Origin: Amblyomma americanum
Lineage: Eukaryota > Arthropoda > Arachnida > Ixodida > Ixodidae
Direction: 5' to 3'
NCBI RefSeq assembly: GCF_052857255.1
Contig: NC_135497.1
Span: 114,290,456 to 114,354,455, forward strand
DNA length: 64,000 nucleotides
Made by a program: the position numbers and the translations under genes. Below, in pieces: positions 22,727 to 41,180 of this stretch. A model generated the notes under the pieces. It had not been told where the DNA came from. It was given only the letters and a program-made list of their open reading frames with translations, and did no database searches. Numbering within the stretch: the stretch's first letter is position 1; every line of letters starts with the position of its first letter.

Positions 22727-23674
22727 CTACGCGCCTGTGGCGTGCTCATATTGCATGACAAGAGACGCGAGTTCTTCCGCTTCTTTTTTGAAGTGGAAGC
22801 CAGATGGTGAAGGCGCTGCAGGCGAGCCACCAGCACGGCCGGCCACAGGGCGCTGCGGTCGACTAGCTGCCTGGACGAGACCCACCAGAGTGTGCACAAG
22901 TTCTTCCTCGTAATCTCCGACGCCAGAGACGCAGGATGGTGAAAGCGTCCCGGGTGCATCATCAGGATGGTCGGTATCATGAAGCAGGGATCCAGCAGCG
23001 GCATGTGGCAGGCCTTGGGCGGGGCCCACTGGTTCGTCCACATCTTGGAGGTCAGACGGAAGGCGCGCATCCATCAACACCGCCGCGGGGTTGGTTGAGA
23101 GGCAGCAGTCTCGAGCAGCGACCTGGACGAGATCTTCCAGCAGGACCGCAGACTTCTCCGGTCTTTCGACCTTGTTGAGGGCGAGAGGTGCAACTGCATA
23201 ACATGCACGTAGAGCTGACATCCGAGTGGCAAGGAGGGGAATAGCCAGGAACACGACTTGGTAGTTTTCATAGTGGTGCTGGTCGTGTAAGATCAGCACC
23301 ACTATGCGCTGGGTACTGACAACGAGCACGTTGCGTGTGATGTCGACGCCAATCCCAGCGTGACGTTCCACCTGGCCTGCGTGTTGTTTACCTTCAGGGC
23401 GAGGCATATCACCCTGAATGAGCTTAGCGATGTTTTCTTTCTTACTCTCTAAGCCTAGGCGGTGCTTCAGTACCTGGAAGAACTGCGGAGTGTTATCCGG
23501 TGCGCTGGCAAGATGAGGAAACCCTGCGGTGTCAGCATGTTCAGCGCACGTCCCGATGTAGGCCACTGGCCGCTCTGACAGCGCACGGGTTGCGGCAGAG
23601 AGGCTCCCGGGCGGTCGAGAATGCTGCAGCCCGATCCTGGAATGGTAGTGCCGCACCATTTCAGCAGGAACCAA
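22727..23674 (-). other. Open frame of unknown status in GC-rich block of R2 (long type, 315 codons)
   Basis: The minus-strand counterpart of the R1 frame but 61 codons longer than the R3 version, because of a 183-base in-frame segment (23392-23574) that reads KKENIAKLIQGDMPRPEGK near its end. R4 (52406-53353) has the same segment at 53071-53253. The segment lacks GT-AG borders on either strand, so it is not an intron. No domain is recognised, and in a stretch compared between other copies changes are mostly amino-acid altering. Confidence 0.2.
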
Positions 23675-24424
23675 AACAGCGGCTTACAGTAGGCCAGGAA
23701 CGCTCCACCTGTCGGCAGAATCCACGGCTTCTGCGCAAGGCTCCAAGCAGAGAGGCTCCGCACCTGCACCAGGCGTCGAAAGTTGTCCACCCCGCAGCTC
23801 GCCGGTGCCCTCGGGTTCGTATTAAGGGTGTGCTGAACCGTCGACGCGTCGCGATATGCCGGGGGGCAGCGTGGTATGACTTCCGTTGCTGTCGTCCAGG
23901 GATGGAGACGCAAGCCTTGAGGGCCGGAACAATGCGCAGCAGGGAGGACGCGTTCGCCAGAGGTCCTCCGCCGAACGCAGTTCCTGGGCACGTATGCCGC
24001 GTGAGGCGCGAGAGCTTAACAGGCATCCGATCTCTTCCTTCTTGTCTTCGCATCTATCCGAGAGAGCGGGAATATGCAAACCAAACTGTGCTCTTAACGC
24101 TCGGGGCCTTTAATTTCTTCTCCCCTTTTTTAATGGTTATCATCCGTCGGTCAACCTTGTAGCTTTAGATGTCTGGTATATAGTTTAAATATTACACACT
24201 GTTATCTGGGTAGGTCCTGAAGAATTATAAAGCGATCAAGAAAAAAAAGAGGAAAGATTGATGAGGTGACGACGATTAAACCTTAGGACATCATCATCGT
24301 CGGCGTCCAGGAATAATATTGCAAGACAGAAGACGACTACGACGCGGGAGGTGGTGCGGTGTCGAGTCGCGCTAGGCCCACGATGACTGTGAACATCATC
24401 ACTGAGTATAATGTATTACTTTCA

Positions 24425-24541
24425 CCACAGCATGTAACATGAAACGTCCTCGGATACTTTGCGGGGTTACAGTGGCCGCAACTGGCAAAGGACAGGGTTA
24501 ACTGGAGAGACATGAGTGAGGTCTTTGCCTTGCAGTGGGCG

Positions 24542-24570
<29 letters not shown>
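24425..24570 (+). mobile_element. RTE-like LINE 3' end fragment at R2/R3 join (empty site)
   Basis: One frame reads [19 protein letters not shown] and stops at TAG (24542-24544), followed by a GATGATTATGAG stretch like the TGA-rich 3' tails of RTE-type LINEs. The same tail occurs at 54235-54345 (with GATGATGATGAG) and, cut by the E blocks, at 8105-8204 and 30500-30601. The TA of the stop codon is exactly the dinucleotide used by the E1/E2 insertion. Family assignment is tentative. Confidence 0.4.
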
Positions 24571-31051
<6,481 letters not shown>

Positions 31052-31301
31052 TGCAAGAAATTTCCGTAACTTTTTGGGGGAATGGTCCTTAAGTAGGTTA
31101 CGACGTCTGCCGTTTGGCGAAAACAGACGATTCGTCCGTATTCGGTCCGTATTTTGTCCTTCCACAGTGTAGCAACGTTGATGCGAGCAGTAAAAGAGCG
31201 CAAAAGCATCTGCGACCACCCCACATCGAAGGAGACGCTGCTATCTTCCTTCCATTTATCCATGTGCGCTTTAACATATGGCGACATGACTTGGCTATAA
31301 C

Positions 31302-31823
31302 TTGGCTATGGTCATGAAGGAAGGAAAAGTTTGGCTATATTGTACATGGCGTCGCCAATATAGAGCGCGTTGTTTGGTGTGCACGTCTCTTCGTTCCCCG
31401 CCTCAAAGCAACGCAGTCTTTGCACTCACCTCGGGACGACCTTTTCTCCTCAACGAGCAGCCCGGAGTGAGCCTGCTTCCTTTTGGAGCATTCTGTTCTT
31501 CGCGACAAGGTAAGGGTCAGTTTGGTAGCGTGATCAGATGTGGTGTGCAATGCTGCATCGCTTTCATAGCGCCGGCTCCCTCGTTGAGAGCCATAAACGT
31601 GCTCGCTTCGCGATGTGTTGCGCCAACCTTGCTATTTGTTCATGTAGTAAATGCACATCGAATCCATAACAAGGTCGTCCATGAGAGCGAGCCACGCACA
31701 ACGTCCCAGCGCGCGTCTCATTTTACCCGCCGCTTTGTGTGCACTTCGCTGCTTCGCGGATCTTATGACATAAAGCCACGGTTGCCGTGCCGGCTGGTCG
31801 TCGCGTCTTCGCGATCCACGTGA
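31302..31823 (+). other. Open frame over candidate first exon, E2 copy (173 codons)
   Basis: Counterpart of 8519-9010 and 60458-60922. It includes LLPFGAFCSSRQGKGQ (spanning the donor-like GTAAGG) and RFVCTSLLRGS-type wording. Openness in three copies may reflect recent duplication rather than selection. No domain is recognised. Confidence 0.2.
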
Positions 31824-32137
31824 GACAGTTCAGGCAGCGGTGATCAGCACAGTCGATGGCCGCCGTGAGATTATATAGTGTGGGAGGTTAAAAAGAAATA
31901 AAAATAATGGTGCCCATCTCGCGTCAGATGTAAACAGGCCTAACACCAGAGTATAGGCACATAGCTCGGCTGTCTTCTCGTCACGGGTTTGCAGCCTGGC
32001 GAGAAATATTGGCGTCTTTCAGAGGTGGCCACGAACGCGAATGGAGGGAACAAAAGCGAGGTTCCGCATAGACACCGCACGGCCGTACATGGCACGTCCG
32101 CGGTGAATTCGAGACGGCTCCTGCGCTTGGCGAACTC

Positions 32138-32157
32138 GGGGGGGGGGGGGGGGGGGG
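32138..32157 (+). repeat. Poly-G tract in E2
   Basis: Twenty consecutive Gs, orthologous to 9325-9351 in E1. The sequence that follows the G-run in E1 (a GGGAAGGCTGGAGCC stretch) is missing here, so the tract is a site of length instability. Confidence 0.9.
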
Positions 32158-34559
32158 CGACGAGGAGAGTAAGATGACGAAGACAGCTTACATGCGTCGA
32201 GTCAGGTCAGAAGAGAATTGTAGACCACCCTGTAAAGACCTGACCTTTCGAACACTCAGTTCTGTAATACAGTCCCGTTTTTTTTTTTGTTTTCCCTTAA
32301 AAAATGTCTCTCAAGTGTTCAAGAACCAGTCCATAGTTAACATATCCCACTACATGCGACTCCGCCGGTGTGCTCTGCAATGTCAGCGCACGGAGCTTTT
32401 CACTAAAGTATCTTGCATAGCTATCTGTTGGACATTTCAGCTATTAGTTATGAAAATTTGGCAGACTTTTTTCGATGTTTATTCCAGAACGCATGTATTT
32501 TTTCTTTGGTGAATATTATTTTTCTATTAATGAAGACTGACTATATTTGTTGATTTAATGCGGCAGTCCATTGTGTTCAGAAGTCACTTAGAGTCTGTCT
32601 CGGCGTTTTGGTCAGCTTGAACAGTCTTTCCACCAGTAATTAAGGAGACGATGGTGGTACTTCGAGCGGTGCATATAGGAGGAATTGTTGTCGTCATTAA
32701 AAATGTAGCAGAGTTTAAATGAGAGCTGAGAGACGAAAAAAGAAGTGGAAGTATACTTCTAAGAGCTAGTCTGACACATTGTCATTGGGTTGTCGCACTG
32801 GTTTGATCGAGTATGGTCTGCGTGATGATGGCAGCAATGGAAATGCTGCTCAGCCAGAACATGGTAGTTTTTCGTGACGGCCATGCACGGTTTTGTGTCA
32901 CTGTCCTAGATGCAGAAGAAAAAAATCCCTTAACTGACTGAGCTCTGATGTGGTGAAAAAGAAAAAAAAATCATTATTTAACTAGCAGGTGGCGAGGAGG
33001 CGGGGCTTTTCCGGTCCATAGACGCATGTAAGCAAACGGCGCAATACATCAAATCACACACCTAAGGTGCTTATGTAACGATAGCGCGGTCGCATCACGA
33101 CTCTCGCTTCCCTATTTACTCATAAATATTGACAATGCGTAACTTACGCAACAGCCAATTATAGTTGGAGACAACTTAACCTCAGAAAGGGACTCTCAAT
33201 AATGTTGCTGTATGTGAAAAAATGCAGCTTCACAAATATCCTCCAGCTAGAATTTTTTAAATTTGTTTTGCGGAAGCTGAGTTATATGTAGTCAAAATAT
33301 GGACGTCCGCGTCTTCGTGCCTTTCCCCCAAGAAAAAAATTAAAGCTCTAGATTTATGGCAGCTCTTTTTTTTTTGGAAAGTCAGACATTGAGAAACTGA
33401 TTTTGATCGCTGTTGCAATTGTCCGGCGGAATAATACAGGGCATTGCAGACCGTGGCCCAGTATTGCCAACTGCACCCTAATATAGCTATACCCTGCATG
33501 CCAATAATGACCATTTTCGGTTCTAACGAAAAATTCCAACTTCTACTCATAGCCCGTGTGTCGCTTCAGAACGTTGAATCCCACATACCACCACTTCATG
33601 AGCGGCAACAATGTAACGGTGAACCGGTTCCCACAGTATGTACACTTTAGTGTGAATAACGCTGACCGAAAAACTGAGTTCAATACCTTTGTGCGTTACA
33701 AGTCGTCATGAGCACGAAAATGATGGCCGTGGCTACCTACTTCATATGGGTGATGCTGAAAGATATGCGACAGCAGAAAAAAAAGAAACCCCGAGCACAC
33801 AGGTGCTTTTCAATTTGCTGCACTCGATTAGGCATGGTCCGAATTCTTGTTGTATAGCCTATGTTCGAATAGCGCTGTTTTAAGCAAACTGTGCGACCAT
33901 CGTCATCATCTGTACATATTCATCATGATCGCTCATAATTTACAAGCATGTGTTTGTTTAAAAAATAGGAATGTATGGAAGGTAGCTTTGTAGAAACAGC
34001 TCCCACTGATGACCAACGAATGGTTCCTTCGGAGGGCGAGGTACGCGCTCTCCTCAGGATGGCAGCAGAGTGACATGAGCCTCCTTAGGCACTTTCAGCC
34101 TGTCCCCCTGCAATTACTTTTTAAAAGCAAGCAATATATTTTTTTTCTGTGAAAGTTAACGTGCTGTGTGCACTACACTATATATAGGAAATGACTACTC
34201 GCCCTAATCTGCTATTTTTCTTTAATTACAAAGCCCGTGTTTAGAACCCCTGGGGACTGCAGCTTCGACTGTGATCCCGAGTTTCATTCTGAGGGGCTGA
34301 TTGGATGAGCAGTTGCTACCAGAAGCTTCAATCAGTGCTTCTGTACAAAGCCGTCAAGGACATTTCTTGCGCTGATTCTGGCTCTTGTGGAACCCACCAG
34401 CAATCCCAGTGGAACCCAAACTGCTTTGGGTGAGTGTGACCGTAATGTTTCATGATGCATGTTCTTTCTGTGTAGATGTGTTTAGTGCTCGTCACTAATC
34501 AAATATGCCCTCTTGTAGTGTTTGTAGTCAGTTTCCAGTCTTTGTCACTCTAGTTCGAC

Positions 34560-34700
34560 CATTTCAAGTTTCACAGTAGCGTAGTGGCTGGTGCACCTTG
34601 CCCGGTCGGTTCATGTGGTGCTGTTTCGTAATTATGGAAGCTTTAGGAGCTATCCCTCGAGGCATCATAAGAAACCACGCCTTGACTCTGATAGCGGCCT
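34560..34700 (+). pseudogene. C2H2-like finger segment, E2 copy, frameshifted
   Basis: The same CPVGSC start as in E1, but a small deletion near 34622 (GCTGTTTCG instead of GCTGCGTTTAG) breaks the frame before the SYPSRHH end. The E1 and E3 copies are open across this point. Confidence 0.5.
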
Positions 34701-34949
34701 CTCAATTTCTGTGTCATGTGGCCAGCCACTTGAGCAACTGAGCTGAAGCAGTTGTATGCCCCTTTACTGGGTGTGTTGAGAACAGCTGGTTCATTCAGAA
34801 CACTTGTCTCAAGGTACCACCGAAAAGGCAGAGGTGTTTTAGAAAGCACTTAGCCCTCTGCTGCTCATCTGGAATTGGAGCCAGAGAGCATGGCAGAAGC
34901 TGACCACAGTTGACAGTCATCAGCCACTGATACAAATAGTGTATGTAGC

Positions 34950-36379
34950 GTGGGGGCCAGTGCTAGCAACCCCTCAAGAAGAAACCTCTTCACTACCCAC
35001 CTTGACCAGTTTCTGCTTAAACTGGAAACGCAACATCATTTGCCAGCCAGAACCATAGTTAAGGAGTTTGATACATTGCATACCTTGAGCAATCAGATTT
35101 CACTGGAGGGCCTGGTTGACGTTCCAGAAGACGTACTTGTGAAAATTTGATCAGTGTTTGCAAAGGGCGCGCTTCATAGTGGGATGTCTACAACTCTGAG
35201 GTCATCATACTGCCGCCGCAACTTGTATAAAAAAAACTTCAACTTTATAGAACCAGTCGAAGTGTCTCTAAGCCTCAACTGACAGAATAATGAGTCTATA
35301 TATCACTCTGTGCCAGCTGAAAGCCTCATTAAATTCTCAATGTCTCAAGTAAGCAGTGAGAAGAATACGACTTCTGAAGAATGGTTGGAAGGTTACATTT
35401 CATGTGAGCCTTTCTAAAACAGGGAAGGTAAATTGAAACGAATTTTGTTCTATCAAGATGAATTTGAAATTGCAAACCCTCTAGGTTCCGCGAAGGGAGA
35501 TTCTAAGCTGCTGCATGTGTACCTGACACTTGGAAATGTGCCTTTGTACTGTAGGTCTTGTGTGGAAGCCACGCAAATGGTTTTGCTTTGCCGCCAGTAG
35601 GATATAAAAGAATTTGGGTTGGCAAAGGTGTTGCAGCCACTTATAGAGGACATGGTCGGTCTTGAGAGGTCAGGAGTGTTGATCAGTGGAGCCCATCATG
35701 ATGTGCGGCTAGACTTTCTAATGGGAGACAACCTTGGCAGTCATGGCATTGGCGGCTTTGCACGGAATTTTATCACAAGCGCTTACTTTTGCCGGTTCTG
35801 CCTTGCTACTCGCTCTGATTTTGAGCAGGAACCTCTTGCGACTGGGGAATAGTGAACGCCTCAGCATTATGATGAATGCGTCGAGCGCATTGCAGGAAGT
35901 GTCTCAACTAACAGTAACGGTGGTATTGTTGAACAGCCTCCGTTCCATGCCCTTAAGTTTTTTCATGTGTGCAATTCTAGACTGCCGCCATGCATTGCAC
36001 ATGACCTCATTGAGGGGGTGGTTAAGCATAATGTGGCATTATATATTCATTATTTTGTGAATAAGAAATCCTGGTTCACATATGATTACCTGAACAACAG
36101 GATATCAAGAATAAAATATACCAACCTTGGCTTGCGCAATAAGCCTGCAAAAGTGCTCAGGCAGGGCTTTAGGCTTTCTGGACATGGAATGCACAATTGC
36201 ACTCCGCTTAAGCTGCTGCCTCTCTACATTGGCACCAAAGTGGCAGACATAGATGATCCAGTTTGGCGCCTTGTGTATACATTAAAGCAAATAAATGATG
36301 TTCTTCTTGCAGCGAAGGTAACACCTGCCCAGGTTGCATGCCTCATAGTTGTAAATGAGGACTACATTTCATCTCGAAG
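34950..36379 (+). pseudogene. Core of transposase-like protein gene, E2 copy, broken
   Basis: The order matches E1: FLLKLETQHHLPAR (35005-35050), YQDEFEIANPLG followed by VYLTLGNVPLYCRSC, QMVLLCRQ-TAG-DIKEFGLAKVL, SGVLISGAHHDVRLDFLMG, GDNLGSHGIGGFARNF, YFCRFCLATRSDFEQEPL, then after a one-base-type break QPPFHALKFFHVCNSRLPP, CIAHDLIEGVVKHNVALYI, WFTYDYLNNRI and LPLYIGTKV, ending at a donor AAG|GTAAAA (36380). The TAG after CRQ is at the same codon as in E1, so it predates the duplication. An AAACAG|GG acceptor-like site near 35420 hints at a further intron, mutated in E1 (AAACGGGG). A segment expected downstream in the family, as I recall it, is not visible, so part of the gene is missing. 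Confidence 0.65.
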
Positions 36380-36625
36380 GTAAAATTCTAGCATGGGCCT
36401 TATCCTGTGTGTAACAAATTACTATGGAATTAATACACCACCGTAACGACTTTGCCTCGCAGCCAATAGTCTAATCTTATTTTCTTCTGTTTGCCATTGC
36501 TAGGAATTGGCTTCTTGGACTTTTATTTAAAGATAACTAATGGTTCAGGACTCAGCAAAAAAGGAATAAACACTGCGTGGATTCAAAATTTTCAAGTCTT
36601 TTAAATGTGGCTCTTCAGTTTACAG

Positions 36626-36784
36626 GAAGCATATACAGCGAAAAGTGCTTTGTTGTGAGAACGAAATCACTTTCTCGGAAGCAAGGGACTTCACTAAAGC
36701 AGCATGTACTGCCTTCATATTATACTACATGATGAATGTGGAGTACCCAGATGGTGCTGTCATAACCCTCGAATTAGTACGAAG
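36626..36784 (+). pseudogene. Exon-like block of the transposase-like gene, E2 copy
   Basis: 159 bases between TTTACAG and GTAAGT, fully open in the phase left by the preceding exon. It reads VLCCENEITFSEARDFTKA, then FILYYMMNVEYPDGAVITLE. Length and borders equal the E1 copy at 13842-14000. Confidence 0.55.
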
Positions 36785-38902
36785 GTAAGTGCCCCATGTT
36801 TAAAGTCTTTGGGGCCAACTTCTTTTCCTAGTAATTCTGACAGTATAATCGCAGATCTTGTAGCCATTTTAATAAGGAGCATTTTGCCTTCTAGGATATT
36901 TTTCTTAGCTGAAAATGTATTTTATGCACCGACCACTGACTAGCTTATTTTGATTTTTTCTACACCTTGCCTGGTGTAGGTTGCAGTTCCCAGTGCGTAG
37001 TTTTTCTGTGTGCCTCCAAATATGCATTGCACTGCTTTGGCAAGCTGAACCTGCTGTACACACGGCCCGTTCGTTGACAGTACCACTACAGCGCTGATCA
37101 ACCGCCGTACAGTGCTGTGTGACATAGCAGAGCGGAGAACGAGGATGAAAATGGCAAGCACTTTGCAAGCACTTTGAGTGCACGTGCATATTCTTGGCTC
37201 TTTGCAGCCTCACTGCATCACAGGCTGCTGTACGACCATCTGTTTTACACCGTTGTAATACTGCTAAAAAATTTGCCAGGTGTTCTTAGGAAGAGCTCGA
37301 ACAGCTTGATTTGGGTTAATTCTTTCTCATAGGTCCTCAGTGTAAAATCCGGCCACTGCTTTTCGTACTGTATTGCTGATATATAACAGAGGAAATCACT
37401 GCAGCCTTTGACAGCATAAATCTTTGGCATCTGAAGCTTCTCATGTACACAATAGTTACTTTACGTCATTTGTCCAATGCTACATCTGCCTCTTATACTT
37501 TTCTTTGTATACACAATTTACTGCACAGCTCTTCCAAAGAATAGCTACCAACAGGAAATTAAGTTGCTCACTTGTGTCCACATGCTGCGCCTTAAGGAAA
37601 TGAAAAATGTCTGGGCAGGCTAGTAGTGTCTGATGCTGATATAACTGTCAGCTCTGTGGGATATACTTGAGCTCAATTATGGAGACATAACTAAGCCTGA
37701 ATACTGACGTCTCAACTTCCTGGCATGAGAAAAAAGCTGTATTGCAGTCTAACCGGGATATATTGAACTCTAAAGAGAATGCAGAACAATTTGATATTAT
37801 GTAACGTGATGAGGAAAATATATTTACAAAAAAAGATTGAAGGCATGTACAGGGTGAGCCCACCAAAGATCCGAGCAACAAACTGGCGAGCAGCCCAATG
37901 CCAGAACACACATTCCGTCCTCGTCGTCTTACATGCACAGCACTTCGTCCTTGCCTACGGTCATGACAGTATTAATGATAAGCTCGCCTATGACCTAGAC
38001 GCAAGAGTACATTTGACTCAATCCAATGATGTCCTTCTTGCAGTAATGTGCCACCCACCAGCGTGCTGGCAGTGCACCACTCGCTAGGCATTGGTCGGCT
38101 TAACTTGCTTAGTATCAAAACTGTAGCGTGCGGTGCTTAGGGACTGTTTCTTTTAAAAGGTCCAATTCTGTTGCCATTGCACCACAAATAGCATAATCAT
38201 TCATTAAAATGAAGACACAGTTGGCTCCCTCCAGCAACGCCATCATCAGCGAAGCAAATGAGGGCCGCCTCTAGACTCTAGGCTTTAGTTAGCTTGACTT
38301 AACAGCATAACAGTGATGGGGCATGAGAAGTGACTCCACGACACCTAAGGCCACCCTCAAGCACATGCCACGTTAACCTCTGCATGCGGTTTTACAGTGC
38401 TAGCACTATCAGAAGGTTCCCAAAACCGCACAACCGACCCGTCTGTGCGCACGGAAAGTGACTGAAGAGCTCCGTTAAGAAATAGGAATTCGGTATACAT
38501 TGCGACTTCCCTGTACTTTTACAGAAGAATTTCAAGGGGATAATTGGTGTGTTCGATGTAGACATTTCTGAATACTTGGTTTCGATATCACTACTATAAA
38601 CATTGGTGATTCTTCAAAAGTGCTGCTTGTTTATTTAAGTGATTTAATGGCCCTAAGCAAAGACTGCAGAGGAGGGGGCAAACAAAAAAGTGTCTTGCAA
38701 ATTATATACACGTGGTCTGCACACACACACGCTTTCCTGCGGTCACTGTGCATAATGATACATTTGAGACCTACATCTGTGTTTACATTTTTGAGCAGTG
38801 AACACGTATTAAAGGATTAATCAAGTGAGAAAATAACATTAAAAAATTGTTGATGCAAAGGGCGATAATGTAAAGCATGTCTTCTTTTCCTTTGCCTACA
38901 AG

Positions 38903-39013
38903 CACTTTGACATAAATCCCCCGAATGGAAGCAGGCGGAAAGGTGTGAAATGTTCCAGGACATCTGTGCCGTCAGAAATTATGAACCTTGTAAACAAACT
39001 ACGGCATCAAGCT
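38903..39013 (+). pseudogene. Exon-like block with NPPNGSRRK motif, E2 copy
   Basis: 111 bases, as in E1, with HFDINPPNGSRRKGVKC and PSEIMNLVNKLRHQA before GTAAGT. Its place in the gene is inferred from order and from the INPxxGS wording. Confidence 0.4.
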
Positions 39014-39117
39014 GTAAGTGCACGTTTTGCTCCTCTGTGATGCTTTCAACTTGCGCTTAAATGTCGGTAATGCGTGGAGTTAGCAGATGTCTTCACCTTT
39101 AGACACCTTCACTTTGT

Positions 39118-40616
39118 ATGCAGCATAAGTTACTCCTCTGGGGAAAGTTATGTATCTGCACATATCTGGTAATAGGTTTTATATGGCACTTAAAAAGAGA
39201 TCATCTCTTTACAATATTTATTAGGCTTATGCACAAGTTATCTTTTCTCTGCTTTGCGCTCAATGTACTTTGTTGGATACAAAATTATTTGACAGGACGC
39301 AGTCAAAAGGTCTTGATTAATGGATCACAGTCGACAGACGTTTCCGTGCTTCCAGGTGTGTCCCAGGGGACAGTTCTCGGCCCACTACTGTTTCTGATCT
39401 ACGTAAATGGCATTGGCTACGGTATAACCTCCAAAATTATATTGTACGCTGATGATTGCGTCTTGTACCGAGAAATAAAACATGATTCGGGCTGGATAGA
39501 ACTTCAAAATGACCTCAACTGTATTTCATCCTGGTGTCGCTCCTGGCTTATGAATCTAAAGGTGTCTAAATGCAAGCAAGTTCGTTTTACCCGAAAGCAT
39601 AAACCGATCAATACACATTACTATTTAAACACTGAAATGATCTCTCAAGTAAGCGGGGCAAAATACCTTGGAGTAACAATTAGCTTCGACTTGACATGGA
39701 ACCGCTTGTAGACACTTTAACTCTGAAGGCTGTCCGATCTTTAAATTTTATCAAACGAAACTTTAAATATGCTCCACAAGATGTGAAAAACTGCTCTACG
39801 TAACAAATGTCCGCCCAATTCTAGAATATGCTTGTGTCATATGGGACCCGTATACGCAAGTTCTTAACAGATTGGAAAAAACTTCAGAACTGAGCCGCCC
39901 GTTTTGTATCTCTCAACTATTCGCGTCTTATCAGCATCAGTGACATCAAAAGTAGTGTAGAATGGCCTCTTGTATCATCAAACCGGGAATTTTTTCGACT
40001 TGTGTTTTTACGAGACATATTTCATTGTCGCACCGTACTGAACAAAGATGCTTATCTTTTACCACCTACGTACATTTCCCAGCGTCGAGATCACCCGCGT
40101 AAGATTAAGGAAATATCAGCGCGTACCTCAGTTTTCGCACATTTATTTTTTCCATGCACAATCAGTGCATAGAATAATCTTCCCCACGACATAGCTGGGG
40201 CAACATCCGATTCAGAATTTTCTTTTGCGCTAAAGGCTGCTCTGGTTTAGCACTAATTTTCGCGGTCTGTATGTCGATTTTCTGTCTGTATGTATGTAGG
40301 GGTCTTATGTCGACATAGTGGGGGAAACATTTGTTCACTTTAGCACGTTTTAAACTTAGCAAATTTTTGTGTGCGCGGCGACATTACCATGTATTTCCAT
40401 TCAATTCACATTGTTCATTTCCGCTAATATTTTGTTCCATGCTCTTGCTATGTCCTTTCGGAGTGCTTGAATTATCCTCTATTATTGTTTTACTTGTTTA
40501 TATATTTATTTACTCAGCGCTAATGTATGAAGAATACTGTGGTACACCCCACTACTGTAATTCCCCTGCGGGAGAATGTAGGTACAAGTATGAATAAATA
40601 AATAAATAAATAAATG
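39118..40616 (+). mobile_element. Non-LTR retrotransposon RT remnant, E2 copy
   Basis: The better-preserved copy of the LINE in E1. A 197-codon frame (39118-39711) includes IQNYLTGRSQKVLINGSQ, SVLPGVSQGTVLGPLLFLIY, IILYADDCVLYREIKHDSG and a GAKYLGVTISFDLTWNR end. Downstream stops and frameshifts break the rest, which closes with an SAWNNLP-like region (about 40165). It ends in a short TAAA tail. The 5' half of the RT, the endonuclease and ORF1 are absent. Confidence 0.75.
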
Positions 40617-41041
40617 TAAAGGACCACCCACAAATTTGTGTTTTGGGCTTTCTGTGCACTTCTTTTGTAGAGGAGTTTATATATGCATTTGCATCCCATA
40701 CCATTGTTCAGCCCATTGTAGATGAGGCATGTTCTATACCCTTAATGTATAAAGAAATAACATTAGGTATTTCTCCTCTTTAGCATTTGCGGAGTTATGT
40801 TCAACTAGTAGTCTGCACAACCATGTTGCATACTACTCCTCTGCTGAAAACTTGGAGCAGTATTTTTCTTTGGGTAACCAGCTGTTGCATTCATTTGCGC
40901 ATATTTAGACTTAAAACTCAAATATAGTGTCTGTCAGTCATGGCATACCAAGGAAAAACAGCAGAGTTGAGTTGTTTTGCGAAAGCAACTTGCACTGCAC
41001 TGCTCATTGCAGAATTGACTGTGCATGTTTTTGTTTTGCAG

Positions 41042-41180
41042 GAATACTGAACTCATGCGGCGTACAAAAGTCAGATGCAACTCAAGAACACAGCAGCCAA
41101 TTCCCCTCATAGGAGTCTCTCCAGCCAATAGCGCAGGCCAATTGTCAAGGCGTCATGGTTCATACCATTTTGAGGGTTAG
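41042..41180 (+). pseudogene. Terminal exon-like block, E2 copy
   Basis: It follows TTTTGTTTTGCAG and is open to TAG at 41178-41180, with ELMRRTKVRCNSRTQQP then IPLIGVSPANSAGQLSRRHG. It pairs with 18342-18483 in E1. Confidence 0.4.

Larger units (their letters stand above)
19148..24541. repeat. Basal tandem unit R2
   Basis: Second copy of the basal unit. It starts after the TA of the E1 insertion with the GATGATGATAAGAATACTTG stretch. It is shortened by a deletion fused to a LINE remnant (19291-19661), then runs through the GACCAGGCGTACTT stretch (19705), the CCGTCTGCACCAAG stretch (20069), the TTCAACTGTTCTGAAGC-like stretch, the GC-rich block (22240-24060) and the LINE-like tail (24425-24541). 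Its GC-rich block is the long type, with 183 extra bases at 23392-23574 shared only with R4. No intact gene is seen. Confidence 0.8.
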
